64,000 nucleotides of DNA from Saururus chinensis (lineage: Eukaryota > Streptophyta > Magnoliopsida > Piperales > Saururaceae), in the NCBI GenBank assembly GCA_035235625.1, contig CP141143.1, positions 6,740,501-6,804,500 of the forward strand, given 5' to 3'. The notes below the pieces were generated by a model. That model searched no databases, was not told the DNA's origin, and was given only the letters and a program-made list of their open reading frames with translations. Shown piece after piece: positions 24,298 through 37,200 of this stretch (positions are counted from its first letter, which is position 1; every line of letters starts with the position of its first letter). Position numbers and translations under genes: made by a program.

Positions 24298-25242
24298 GGT
24301 TGGGTTAAGTCAACCCAGGTTGATCAGATGATGACATCATCACCTAAAAAATTTAAATTAGTTCCCTATATTTTAGATAAAGTTTTACTTAAACCTATTC
24401 AAAGTTTCACTTAAACCTATTTGGTCATTCAAAACTTATTGATTCCAACCTATTTCAATAACTTAATCATTCTAAATTTTGCAATCTCATATATAAACAT
24501 GATTTGTAATATAATCATGATTCCAACCAACATATACCAAATTTCAAAATAAACTACTTATACCACTCATTTAAACTTAAGCCAACCAACACTCAAACCA
24601 AGCTAATCAAGATGGGCCAAACAAGAGTTTCATTATATTAGCCCAAGTTCAAGCTTTGATTTGAGCTAACTTGAGTCTAGCTTAGAGTAAAATAAAGCTG
24701 ACTCAACAATCATACTCCAAACCCACCAATTATTTCCTTAAACAAACAAACATTTCACAAGTTTAATTATTAAAAATATAAAAAAGATTCATGTGTTTGA
24801 GTTATCAAAATTGAATCTAAATTAACCTAAGAATTGTAAACATATTTTGTACAAAGTGTCTATGTAGCTAGTTAAGATTTTATCACATATAATTAAAGAT
24901 GAATTGTGACCTAATGAGACCATAAAAAGTAGACAAATCAACCAAATAGGAAACATCAAAGCGAAGTTAGTTTAAGATAATATAAATTATAAATATATTT
25001 TTTTTATTAAAAAAATAGAGTTAGATATGAAATGCTAGAAAGAGGAAATTATCTTCCAAATAGTAGTTTGTAACAATTATAGTGAATGGTTGAAAGTATT
25101 TAAATAAATACAATAAATATTTGGATTTGAATGATATCTTTCGTTGAGTAAATCACCTTGGTGAATCATAACATGAAGATTATTTTAAAAGATCATAAGT
25201 CAATCTCTTTTGAAATTAAACCACTTAAGACTAACAAGTGTA

Positions 25243-25276
<34 letters not shown>

Positions 25277-25504
25277 TTTTAAATATGACAAACGGGTAAC
25301 AGATAAACGGGTATAGAAGAACTTTTTCTATTACCTTCCATTAAGATAACGGTTGGATAAAATTATCCTCTTATTTACCCATCGAATAAATTAAACCATA
25401 TCATTTAACTTCTTAACGATACGGTACAGACGGTAGAACGGTAAAACGAGTACCATTGGCAGCCCTATTAACATTGTATCATTTGTGACGCTTACACACA
25501 AGCA

Positions 25505-26828
25505 TCTCAAATACTCTTACTTTCTCTCCTCTCCTTCCTCTCTCTCATCTCCTTCTCTCTCTTCTCCCTCTCCCTCTCCTATATCTCTCTTCCCTTTCTC
25601 TCTCTCCTCTTTCCCTCTCTCTCTCCCTTTCTCTCTCTCCTCTCTCCCTCTCCTCTCTCTCCCTTTCCTCTCACTCGCCCTCTCCTCTCTCCTCTCTCTC
25701 TCCTATCTCTCTCTTCCCTTTTTTTTTTTCTCTCTCTCCTCTCTCTTCTCTCTCCACCCTCCCTCTCACTCTCTCCTCTCTCTCTCCTCTCTTTCTCCCT
25801 CTCTCCTCCCTCCTCTCCCTCCCTTTCTCCTCTCTCTATCCCTCTCTCCTCTCCTTCTCTCTCCTCTCCCTCTCCTCTCTCCTATCTCTCTCTCTCCTCT
25901 CTCTCCCTTTCATCTCTATCCTCTCTCCTCTCTCTCTCCACCCTTTCTCTCACCTCTCACCTCCCTCCTCTCTCTCTCTCTCTTCTCCTCTCTTTCTCCC
26001 TCTCTCCTCCCTCCTCTCTCCCTCCCTCTCTTTCTCCCACTCTCCTCCCTCCTCTCTTTCTCCTTCTCTCCTCCCTCCTCTCTCCCTTTCTCCTCTCTCT
26101 CCCTCTCTCCTCTCTCTCTCTCTCCTCTCTCTCTTCTCCCTCTCTCCCCTCTCTCTCTCTCCTTCTCTCCCTCTCTCCCTCTCTCTCTCTCTCTCTCCTT
26201 CTCTCCCTCTCTCTCCTCTCTCTCTCTCCTTCTCTCCCTCTCTCTCCCTCTCTCTCTCTCTCCTTCTCTCCCTCTCTCCCCTCTCTCTCTCTCTCCTTCT
26301 CTCCCCTCTCTCTCCTTCTCTCCTCCCTCTCTCTCCCACTCTCCTTCTCTCCTCCCTCTCTCCCCTCTCCCCTCTCTCTCTCTCTCTCTCCTCTCCCTCT
26401 CCCTCTCTCTCTCCCTCTTTCCTCTCCCTCTCCCCTCTCTCTCTCCCTCTCTCCTCTCCCTCTCTCTCTCTCTCTCTCCCTCTCTCATCTCTCTCCCTAT
26501 CTCCTCTCTCCCCCTCTCTCTCTCCTCTCTCATCTCTCTCCCTCTCCCCCCTCCTCTCTCTCCCCCTCTCTCCTCTCTCCTCTCTCTCTCTCCCTCTCTC
26601 CTCTCTCTCTCCTCTCTCTCTCCTCTCTCCCCCTCTCTCCTCTCTCTCTCCCTCTCTCCTCTCTCTCTCCCTCTCTCCTCCCTCTCTTCTCTCTCTCTCC
26701 TCCCTCTCTCCTCCCTCTCTCTCCCCTCTCTCCTCCCTTTCTCCTCCCTCTCCTCTCTCTCTCCTCCCTCTATCTCTCCCTCTCCCCTCCCTCTCTCTCC
26801 CTCTCCCCTCCCCCTCTCTCTATATCCT
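25505..26828. repeat. 1.3-kb pyrimidine tract, (CT)n-rich
   Basis: The plus strand is almost purely C and T, made of irregular CTCTCTCC, CCTCTCTC and CTTCTCTC units. Because stop codons need purines on one strand, the plus frame stays open for about 450 codons (S/L/P) and the minus for over 200 (R/E/G). These are composition artefacts. Long mirror-like homopurine:homopyrimidine DNA can form triplex structures. Confidence 0.9.
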
Positions 26829-27040
26829 CTCTATTTTATATTTTTTATTTAAAAATTAATTAAAATATAAACAAATAAAAATATATTAGTGACGCATAAG
26901 ACTATACGTCACTAATACTAAGGGTATTAATGACATATATGCCTATACGTCGCTAATACTTAAAGGTATTAGTGATGTATATTTATATAAATTGTTAATA
27001 TATTTTTATTTTTTTAATTAATTTTAAAATAAAAAATTTC

Positions 27041-27293
27041 CTCTCTCTACCCTCTCTCCCTCTCCCTCTCTTTCCTCCCTCCTCTCTCTCTCTCCTCCCT
27101 CTCTCCTCTCTCTCTCCTCCCTCTCTCCTCTCTCTCTCCACCCTCTCCTCCCTCTCTCCTCTCTCTCTCGTCCCTCCTCTCCCTCTCTCCACCCTCTTCT
27201 CTCTCCCTCTCTCACCTCTCTCTCTCTTCCATCTCTCTCTCCCTCTCACCTCTCTCTCTCCTCCCTCTCTCCCTCTATCTCTATGTCCTCTCT
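27041..27293. repeat. Second CT-rich tract in the CACTA element
   Basis: About 250 bp of irregular CTCTCC units, the same composition as the long tract. It is separated from it by an AT-rich spacer holding copies of TATTAGTGACGCATA-like subterminal motifs. Confidence 0.85.
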
Positions 27294-27540
27294 ATTTTTA
27301 TTTAAAAATTAATTAAAAAATAAATAAATAAAAATATATTAGTGACGCATAGGCATATATGTCGCTAATACTAAAGGTATCAGCGACATATATGCCTATA
27401 CATCGCTAATATTCAAAGTTATTCGCGACATATATATCTATACGTCGTAAATATTTAAAGGTATTAGCAACGTATAGGCCTATATGTCGCTAATATATTT
27501 TTATTTTTTAATTAATTTTAAAATAAAAAATAAAAAAAAT

Positions 27541-27830
27541 CCTCTCTCTACCCTCTCTCATCACCCCTCTCTCTACCCTCTCCTCTCTATCTATCTCACT
27601 CTCCTCCCTCTCTCCACCATCTTCTCTCTCCTCTCTCGCTCTCTCTCCACCCTCCTCTCTCTCTCCTCTCTGTCTCTACCCTCACTCCCTCTCCCTCTCC
27701 CTCTCCCTCTCCCTCTCCCTCACCCTCTCTCTCCTCCCTCTCTTTCTCCTCTCTCCTCCCTCCCTCTCTCTCCCCTCTCTCTCCTCTCTCCTCACTCTCT
27801 CTCTCCATGCACTCCCTTCACTCTCTCTTT
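27541..27830. repeat. Third CT-rich tract in the CACTA element
   Basis: About 290 bp of pyrimidine-rich repeats including a perfect run of CTCCCT units near 27692-27720. It again follows an AT-rich spacer with GTCGCTAATA motifs. Confidence 0.85.
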
Positions 27831-28468
27831 TATTATGAAATATATTTTAAAATTAATAATAAAATTTAAGAAATATAATATATTATATATAAATAGTGAA
27901 AGTTTAATCTATTATTAACACTAGTTTTTATTGAAAATTTTATATTTATTTATTGTATATACAAATAGTAAATATTGAATAAAATATATTAAATTTAGGA
28001 AGTTTATTATATTTTTTAATATTTGTTTAAATAAAATTGATTAATAAAACTATTAGCGACGCTTATTTAACAAGCATTGCTATAGAAATGGTATTTGTGA
28101 CACTTATTTAAAAGCGTCGCTAATAATTTAAATTTTTTATTTTCTTATTTTTAATTCATAACTAAGCATCGCTAATAGCAACACTATTAGCAAAGCTTTT
28201 CAATAAGCGGCGCTATGGCGAAATCTATTAGCGACGCTTAATAATTATGTTTGTTTATTTAAAATATATATCTTTTAGCTACGGTTGTGTAAAGCATCAC
28301 AAATAGAGGAATTATTAGCGAAGTTTATAATAAAATGACTATTAGTGACACATACGAAAATGTTTCACTAATAGTTCTTTTTTTTTGACATTTTTTATTA
28401 ATCCCAAATAGTTATTTTTAGCGACGCTTAGCTTTGCGTCGCTAATACTACATTTTGTTATAGTATTG

Positions 28469-29527
28469 TTCAATGGGCTATAATTGTAATTGGGCTCTTA
28501 TTGGGTTGTAACTATTTTTGGGCTTTTATGTTTTTTTTTTTGAAAAAATATTTTTTAGGTTAATAAAGTAGCTTTTAAATGCAACCAATTGTCAAAATTC
28601 ATTTTTTATTATATGTATCTTGTCATTCATCTCATTTAAATGCATACTACGAAGCCTATTAGTTAATCATGATTATGTTGGTTATTTCTTTCTGTAACTT
28701 TTGCTTATTATTGATGAAATTTATCAGAATTTACTATGAGCAAATACATTATGCAACTTCATGTTGCATATTATCTTAGGTGTGATTGTTGTCATCTTCA
28801 TACTCACTTATCCAAGTAAACTACTAACTAAACAAGCACATAATTACTTTCATAATAAACAGGGGTTCTAAAAGCAAATTGGCACTTGTACAAGGCCAAA
28901 GTGATTCTCAAGTTACTTTTATTATTTCCATGCATGAGGAATTGTGGGTTGATTACAAAACTTTTTATTATGAGTAGTTAATTTCAAGGCATTTAATTAT
29001 TCATATGCAGGGTCTATTATATGCAATTTATTTTTTTCTTTGCTAAACCTTCATAAGTTTAGATGAATGATCCATTTTGCAATCGAGTTTGGTGCTCTAG
29101 CAAGATGAACAATATTTCTAATGTCTTTATCGCACACACATGTCCCTAATGCCTATGTGTCCTAAATGAATTTTGTAGACTTTGTTTCTTATTGCTTTAG
29201 GATTTATTTGGGAGGCGCTTTGGAGGAGAAATCGGTTTCTTCCTTTGAATGCAATATGTCATATAAGGGGGAGGGGGTATGATTTCTCCTCCATATCTTC
29301 TCTGAAAAATAATTTCCCCGAACCCTAATGCCTCCCAAAAAGCCTCTTAATTTCACTTGAATAAACTAGCCAAAGAAAAAAATGTAATGGGATAGAACCT
29401 CATTTAGGTCCAATTTAGCTAAGCTTGATAATAACCCATCCAAAGTCACCTAAATGGATTGGGTGAGTCGATCAATTGGGCTCAGGTCCCATTTGCCAGC
29501 CAACTCAATTGAATTTTAATGTATGTA
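28469..29527. other. Intergenic DNA with a small MITE-like inverted repeat
   Basis: No coding is seen. At about 29211-29350 a segment begins TTTGGGAGGCGCTTTGGAGG and ends CCTCCCAAAAAGCCTC, an imperfect inverted repeat of a small MITE. A shortened relative lies at about 37213-37275 (GGGGCTGTTTGG ... CCAAGTAGCCCC). Confidence 0.4.
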
Positions 29528-32500
29528 TGTCACGCCCCGGCGAGCCCGACCCGAGCTGAACCCAGTCCAAGGGCCGGTCAAGCGCGCGGGGGCGACGAAG
29601 TGAAAATTGAGAAACGATCTAGCGGAAGACTTAACCTTAACCACGGGCGATTAACAGCAAATACGGAGTGCGCACAATCCTTTGAGCAAGAGTAAACAAA
29701 AGGGAAGGAAAATGTGTTGCTTATCACAAAGTAAACAACAATCTCAAACCCACAAGCTTAGTTAAGTAAAGCCCACACCGGCTCAAAATAAGTCATAAGT
29801 ATCACAATGGTAAAATGAGACATAAATCCAAAACAAGAACCCTACACTAAGGTCCTGAACAATAACATAACTAAGGAAAATAAACCACACAAAGAACTTC
29901 ACGATCATATCCAAGCCACCTCCGACCTTTCATCGAAGAGGCGATCCTGTCCGTCTACGTGTCGCACCACGCAGCCCCAAATCAAAACACCAAAGAGGGG
30001 TGAGTTTTAACAAACTCAGCAATAGTTTTAATATCCCTAACAACATTAAAAATACGATAGCATAGCGATATAATCATTCAAATCAATGAATTACATGGTG
30101 CATCATTTTCTGATCACATATTCGCATCACTTAAAACTGCATCACAGTGCATAATCAACCTGTATGGATGTATCTCTAACATACATATTCCCACATGCAT
30201 AATATTATCACAATCTACATGGATGTATCTCTAACATACATATTCCCACATGCATAATATCATCAAAACCTGCATGGATGTATCTCTAACATACATATTC
30301 CCACATGCATAATATTATCACAAGCTGCATGGATGTATCTCTAATATACATATTCCCACATGTATAATATCATCAAAACCTGCATGGATGTATCTCTAAC
30401 ATACATATTCCCACATGCATAATATCATCAAAATCTGCATAGATGTATCTCTAACATACATATTCCCACATGCATAATATCATCAAAATCTGCATAGATG
30501 TATCTCTAACATACATATTCCCACATGCATAATATCATCACAACCTGCATAGATGTATCTCGAACATACATATTCCCACATGCATAATATCATCACAACT
30601 TCCATCATGGAGTAATCACACATAAATGTCACACAGACGGGAGCATGGACAAGGCCACGAAGGCGTGTCATGATCCAAAATTCTACATAAGAATTCAAGA
30701 AAGATCGGGGTTGTCAATCCCTAATACTGCTCGCCCTGGACGATCCTGGCCAAGGATGTCCCATTCTCACACAGAGAATCTAGAGCAGGGGTGTTCGCCC
30801 AGGGACATCTCCTGCAGAGGGAAGAGCCCGAGTTCTCACACAGAGAACCCTAGAACACGTGGTAGCGGGGTGCACACGGCATACCACACTAGATTCTCAG
30901 GGTCCAGATGACACTCATAATAACATTCTCACAATCCGCAAGACAAGTACACAACTCGTCCCCACATCATTCCATTTAACAAGACTCAACCCGGGGAGTG
31001 CACTCGTTCCACACAGGAATTTCAAATCGTTCCACACAGGAACTTCAAAACAAAATATGTCCTTTCGGACCAATCAACTTGCGATTAATCCATGACCGAT
31101 CAATCCGGCACACAATTCCATCACATTGCATCCAATCGGTCAAATTCGATTAATCACGATGAAGCCTCAATTGGAAATCCATTTTCATGATGCATGCAGC
31201 ATGTTACATACGTGGGCAAAGCATACATGAATCCTAATCAATGATAAGTGCTCTAATCAGCCCCTAATGCATCATTCATAATCACAATATCAAGCTTCAA
31301 CATCATTATTTAACCCCACACGTGTGTGTGTATCTAGTAGAAGCATTTCACATAATGCATGCCAACATGCTTAAAATTAAACTCACTACCACACTACACA
31401 AGTGAATTTCCATCTAAACATGAATTCCAGCGGAAATCATAGAAGAAGAATCGTTGAAATCATATCTAAATTCAAAACTCAACCACAAAGGCTAAACACA
31501 TATAACATCACTCATTTCATCATTGAGTCATGGCATTCACCAACATCCACACACCACTAACCACAATCTATCATGACAAATCAGTCCAACAATTATTGTA
31601 GTCCTACTGAAAATATGTTTAACCAAAGGGAAACAACCATTCATAATTTCAAGATAACAATTCCAACATCATGCCACAAAACATAAGTCATTCCACCATC
31701 TCTAAGCATATATCTCAACTCCATAAACTTAATAGCATACATTTTCAGTAACCTAACATAGCTTAAAACACTCCACATTCATATAAAATTGGCAAGCTAA
31801 AGTGGAATCATCAAAATAGACATCATATGCACAACATACAATTTCCTGTGTAGCCGATCGATCGCCCTTCAGGCCATTTGATCGGTTACATGCAAAATTT
31901 TGAAATTTACAGTTCAGCCGATCGATCGCCCTGCAAGGCCGATCGATCGCCAACACGGCAGAACAGTCATCTTCTTCCTTTCGCAAATCCAAACCGAAAC
32001 ACCATAGATAACACTTCAAATCCACATCTAACACCCTAATCATCATCAAAAGTCCTCCTTGACTTCCATAATATCAAACCAAACCATAATAATGCAAAAC
32101 CCTAAGAAATCGGGATTAAATAATTTCATTTTCTAATCTTACCATTAACATACTAAATCAAGCAAACCATTTTGAAATAAGCCAAAAATGAAGAGTTTTA
32201 CCATGGATAAACAAAGATTTCAAAAACCCATTACCTCAGCACTTGATTAAGCTCGGATTGAAGAGTCACCCTTCTTGAAATCCTTAATCGGCTTCTAATT
32301 CAGGCCTAAGTGGGGATTAGGCCAGCCCTCCTTCCTTAGCCTATTCCCAAAAATGGAAATGGCTCAGGTTTGCCCTTTTATAGTAAGGGTTGGGGTATGC
32401 ATAGGTAAGTTTTGGGGTGTAAATATGAAAAGTAGGCTAAAAGTGGGTATTTTACAAATTTAAGCACAATTTAAGCCTAATAAAATTCTAAAATTTTTTG

Positions 32501-32804
32501 TGGGACCTTAAGTATATGTCTAAGTTCATTTGACACAAAAATAAAATTTTCGATGGTGGGGCCCACAGGGGTCCCGCCAAAACCCTAATTTTTGGAAAAA
32601 TAGTGAAAATTTTAAAAAATCTCAAAAATTCACATTTGGTCTAAAGTCACTTAAAACCACTAATATTGAAGTTACTTTTGGTTAAAACCATCACAAACTC
32701 TATTTATTTACGAAATCACCGAATAAGATCAGAAAACACGTAAATCTCACGATAACAAATAATTAAATAAAACCAAAACCGGTTTAAAGATGAGGGTCCT
32801 TACA
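29528..32804. mobile_element. Large solo LTR, probably Ty3/Gypsy
   Basis: It begins TGTCACGCCCCGGCGAG and ends GGGTCCTTACA, with the 5-bp target duplication ATGTA at 29523-29527 and 32805-32809. TG...CA ends plus a 5-bp duplication mark an LTR. No primer site, polypurine tract or coding follows, so it is a solo LTR of 3277 bp left by recombination. TGTCACGCCCC starts and multi-kilobase LTRs are seen in some plant Ty3/Gypsy lineages such as Tekay/Del; the lineage here is inferred. It holds a tandem array at 30161-30600. Confidence 0.82.
30161..30600. repeat. 55-bp x 8 tandem array in the solo LTR
   Basis: Eight units of exactly 55 bp, each with GGATGTATCTCTAACATACA followed by TATTCCCACATGCATAATAT. 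Unit starts fall at 30166, 30221, 30276 and so on every 55 bases. Units differ by only a few bases. Confidence 0.95.
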
Positions 32805-32809
32805 ATGTA

Positions 32810-35574
32810 TGTGTTGGAGCTTACATGTTATCTTCACTTAAAGTAGATAGTGATACAAGGAGATTATTGATCTCTTGTACTTCTCTTGAAGATACAAGAA
32901 CCCAATGCATAATTGAGCATATATAGCATCAACAAAATTTTGTTGTTGATCTCCTTGCTATTTTTGTCTAATCTCCTTATGTTATTCATAAAAATTTGTA
33001 GTTAGATAGGGTACGTTGTATGTACTCTCATTATCTTCAGAGCTAATACTATTAATTTTTTAGCAAAAAACATTCAATTCAATATAATCTCAAACCATCT
33101 TGTCACTATGTGCACAGGTGTCTCATTTATTGTTGAACAAATTGTAAAAAAGACATCAAACTAAAAGTTCTTTTAAAAGGGGCCATGGGCACTTTTACAA
33201 TTGTCATTTCATGCAAGTCCAAATATGGGGAGTTGTGAAAATATGTAAAAAGTTCAATATACCTCCCTTTACTGATATGGGGAGATATGATAAATAGAAA
33301 ATGACAAAAATAACACTTTTATGGACATATGTATACACAAAAAATATCAAAATGCATTGAAACATATCCCACTGTATACTAAAATGCACCCCGATGTACA
33401 CTGGAATGCATCCATTGTACACCAAAATTCACATCCTATTTTACATCAAAGCACATCTTATTGTACATTGTAACACCCCTTTGTATACTGAAACATATAT
33501 TTGCATAGATGCCAAAATACATTAAAACTCACCAAAACACATCAAAATGTATTAAAATATGTTCCATTATACACCAAAATACATCTTGTTGTTCACCAAA
33601 ATATATCTTGTAGTATGCCAAAACACATCATGATATACATCGAAATACATTTTGAGATAAATAAATAATAATAGGGGTAAAATGAGGTATTTAGAAGCAA
33701 TTCTGGATAATTCTAGTCTACACTGAAATGTAACAAACTGAAATGCACCAAAATATACAATGTTCACTATCCTATCCAAAATGAAAATTCCCCTCTTCTC
33801 TTTGCTCAACGCTACCCTCTGTCTCCTCAAATTTATCTATTCTTTGTCTCTCTCGATTATTTGAACAATAGATTAGACACATGCATGACCGCAGAATGTA
33901 AAATCTTGTCTTTCTTTTTGTTGAACCATGAACTAGCTTCTCCGTAAAAAAAAATTTTAAAACCTAAACCCAAATTTCCATTGAGGGTGATTTGATTCTT
34001 CTTTAGCAGTAAAGGTTCCACAAAGCACTTGCAAATGAATAAAACAACCATTTGTAGCTAAAACAGAGATGTAATGATGTGGAACATATATATGGGAGAA
34101 AACATTTCCCATGCATGTGGATCAAATGAAGAGTAGCAGAAAAACCAATGGACATAGTGTTAAATAGCTCACATTCTATTTCACTTCAATATTTATGCTT
34201 TAAAATTCCTCCATATATTTCATTGCATAGGCCTATGGCCCATTTTTACTTTTAATCATCATTGTTATCACGGGAAAAGGCTTCCGCCTCGGGGCTGAGG
34301 GGCCAATAATTTTACAATATGTGTGGCTACCAGTGGTAATATGCGTGAGGATTTTTTTCAATGATGTCCTTTGACATGTTTGTGGTTAAATAAACAGTGC
34401 ACGCTATATTGCATATAACTGCAAAAAGTTTGTAGTGGTTCCTCCAACATGTCATCAATATTTGAAAACCTAGGTCATATCTATATTGGAGAGTGAATTA
34501 TCAATTTTCTAGTGAAATTATCCAAAAAAATCATTGCAAATATTGAAAACTTAAAATATATATTCCATGCAAAAAAAGTTATAATTCTGGTAAGAGTAAG
34601 AATAAAATTGTTGCATTTCATTTGCTTCTCTTCCATGGAAGTTCTAAGATTAATTGGTTGATTAGTCATTATCCCTTCCTTTAAGTTTTTGAGTCTACAG
34701 TGTAAAATTTCAGCTAAACACTTGGATATTTAAATTTCAAAATATGTAATTCACTAAATTTCTTTGTAGAAAATGCACAGACTATTTACAAAATTAAAAA
34801 ATTACCAGAAGTTAAAATTTTTTAAATTCAATTTTATACTAATATGTGTTGTTATAATTATATGATCACTTCACAACTCTTAAAGCACAAATTGGAATTT
34901 GTTTTTCTGTTTCACTCTTGTAACATCCTCTTCAACAACAATGCTGATATAGATCTAACTTGTATATGAGGCATAATATGTGTAAAGAGTTCAAATAATT
35001 TGTAAAGTAATTTCGTGCATATGTTAACTCTTCTTCTTGGGAAAATTATGTTAGAGCCCGTACTGAATGTTACAAAAAACAACACTTCCTTATCAGTTGA
35101 AGATATTTTCATTTTAGGTGCATCTTGTACAAATCTAGATTCAAATCTCATATTTCGTAGCCCAAGAATTGTATGAGATAGAGGCTAATGTGAACCCCAA
35201 TTCTTCTTAGTTTGGAAAAAATACATAGCCATCTGATCATAACAACACCATCTCATTTTAATTTACAATGGTTCATGAAGTTTTCTATATTACCTCATGT
35301 TACGTGTTTGTATTATATATTTTTATTAGGCTTTCTAAAGTATACTTTTCTGCAGCAGGCACTAATTATAATTTTTTTATATGAGCTACCTAGCTCCCGT
35401 TTAGGAGTCCTTCTTTAGCGGAAAGAATGCTAGATTGCTATGAAATTTAAAATATTATGAGCCTTCACTAAGAAGAGCTAAATATATTTTTCTTGTAACA
35501 ATGTCAGTGGGCTGGGCAACAAAACTTACGAGCCCATGCACGGGTTCATAAAGATTGGTTCTCCGACAAAACTA

Positions 35575-35616
<42 letters not shown>

Positions 35617-37200
35617 TATTATTATTATTATAATCACCCACTCCTACAAATAGTGATTTTATTTAAATGATGGGACTCGTGGCTAATTAAGAGAATTTAA
35701 AATAGCAACGTAGCCAATCACTTAAAATGAGTCAAATAAAGCTATTAATATGGAACAAGTGTTTTTTTCCCCGTGGGATGGAGAGAGTATTAATTAGTTA
35801 ACCCATCTACAAACAATATTAACATGAATTAAATAGATATGGCTGTTAGGTCATTAATCATGAATTTGGTAGACAATGTCTGCCATTTTCGAGACATAAG
35901 TAGAAAAAAAAAAACAATTTAAGAGTACTCTCTTTTTCAGTTATTTCAAAATTCTTTTTGGAAGAGTTTTAGCTCCTCTGCTAACTTGAATGTCGATTAA
36001 CAAGTAAAAATTCAAAGTTCCTTGTATTTAATCTACCATGCGACCTGGCTATTGGTAAGATCTTGAGCTGAATATGCGCATATCTCTTCGGCCCGGTCAT
36101 ATTCCCATAGACATAAAGCAAAGAGACTCAGATGAATCGTGACGGGCAAAGGGCCGGCCATTCGATCGGTGAAATCCTCTTCACCATAAACTACCAAAGT
36201 TTGTATGAGGTTATCACTTATCAGCAACATATGTAAACAGCTCTATAAAGTGGGAATTTCGTCTGCACTCCGCTTCATCGGTATACAACGTACGTACCGA
36301 TTAGTTGCTTCAAGAATCAATACATAGGGATAAAAATTGAGTCTAGCAAAAGAAGATATGTAGCATCTAAGACCTTCCTCCCTTTAAAGATAACAACACG
36401 CGCGTAAGTGGATGTTAGGCTGTAAAGACAATGAGGCATTGGCCGCGAAGAAAAGAAGCGAACAAAAATAAAGCGAAGCAATTCCTTGCGCCAAGATCTT
36501 GATTTTGAAACAAATTACGAGAACCTCGATCGACCTCCTGTAGCGTCTTACTCTTAAACAGCTACAAATGGGTCTTCCCTTCCCAAATGCTACATCTCAT
36601 CATTCAAGTGGGCGGTTGCACGCCAGTAATGGGACATGAGGAGCCCATCCATGTGTTTGCATGTGAGTAGCACGTACAAACATGCGAGAAACCGGGCATA
36701 CGCAATAGTACATGCACCACTGTATTTGACCATTTCAACTGTCTGTGCCAGTAACTTCCGTGATCATGATCAACACCACGCCGGCCTACACATTCACCAT
36801 CATACCTGAGTTTCCTTCGCCCGCCTTTCCTCAACAGTCTGTACTTGCTCCTCAACCCCGCTGTGAGAGTGGAAGAAGTGAAGGACACAGGTACTAAGAA
36901 GCTGCGTCTGCAAATGCACCGGGACCAGATGTGACACTGTTATAGTGTGAGACTATAGTGTTATGCACCAGATTTTGTTCTGAACTGGGGGAGGAGGGGG
37001 CAAGAGAAGCATGCGCATCCAATGACCTTTGAAAATGGGGCCTAAGAAGCCCGGAAAAAACGGATTGTATACTCATTTCCTTCACGTAGGCTAACATCTC
37101 AATGACACTACTAGGCATCACCCTAGTTGGTTTGAATTATCACCTAGTGGCATCATAATCGTGGTTCCCTGGGGATTTGCTTTGAGGATAGTACAGGCCC
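32810..37200. other. Unassigned, mostly AT-rich DNA
   Basis: I recognise no gene. It includes a degenerate ~28-bp minisatellite at about 33340-33660 (units like ACACCAAAATACATCTTG), an (AAT)n/(ATT)n microsatellite at about 35573-35630, and Stowaway-like ends near 35775. At about 36604-37121 two adjacent minus-strand frames (94 and 75 codons) have a more protein-like composition, one containing RLLRKGGRRKLR followed by a possible GT donor, but I cannot name them. Confidence 0.4.

Larger units (their letters stand above)
23167..25467. mobile_element. Non-autonomous hAT element nested in CACTA
   Basis: The ends are TAGGGCTGCCAACGG and CCATTGGCAGCCCTA, an inverted repeat with one mismatch over 15 bases. 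The 8-bp target duplication TTAACATT is exact on both sides (23159-23166, 25468-25475), the hallmark of hAT. The 2301-bp interior has no transposase. It contains a nested foldback element (23705-24297) and a TG/TA microsatellite near 25240-25274. The termini resemble those of the hAT at 59323. Confidence 0.92.
21729..28465. mobile_element. Non-autonomous CACTA element with nested insertions
   Basis: The left end is CACTACAACAAATTGCAGTA and the right end, reversed, is TACTATAACAAAATGTAGTA. The 3-bp target duplication TTG flanks both ends (21726-21728, 28466-28468), as expected for CACTA. Subterminal copies of TTAGCGACGCTT and relatives are scattered in both orientations near both ends. There is no transposase. 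The 6.7-kb element carries a GC-rich block (22110-22890), a nested hAT (23167-25467) and three CT-rich tracts. Without the hAT it would be about 4.4 kb. Confidence 0.9.

Noticed and set aside
25485-26852. A 455-codon open frame rich in S, L and P, and a 205-codon minus frame rich in R, E and G
   Set aside because: Both follow from a CT-only strand, where stops are almost impossible; no domain, no plausible start context.
30161-30600. Regular 55-bp repeats that could suggest a CRISPR-like array
   Set aside because: The whole unit is repeated with no unique spacers, it lies inside a plant solo LTR, and the genome is eukaryotic.
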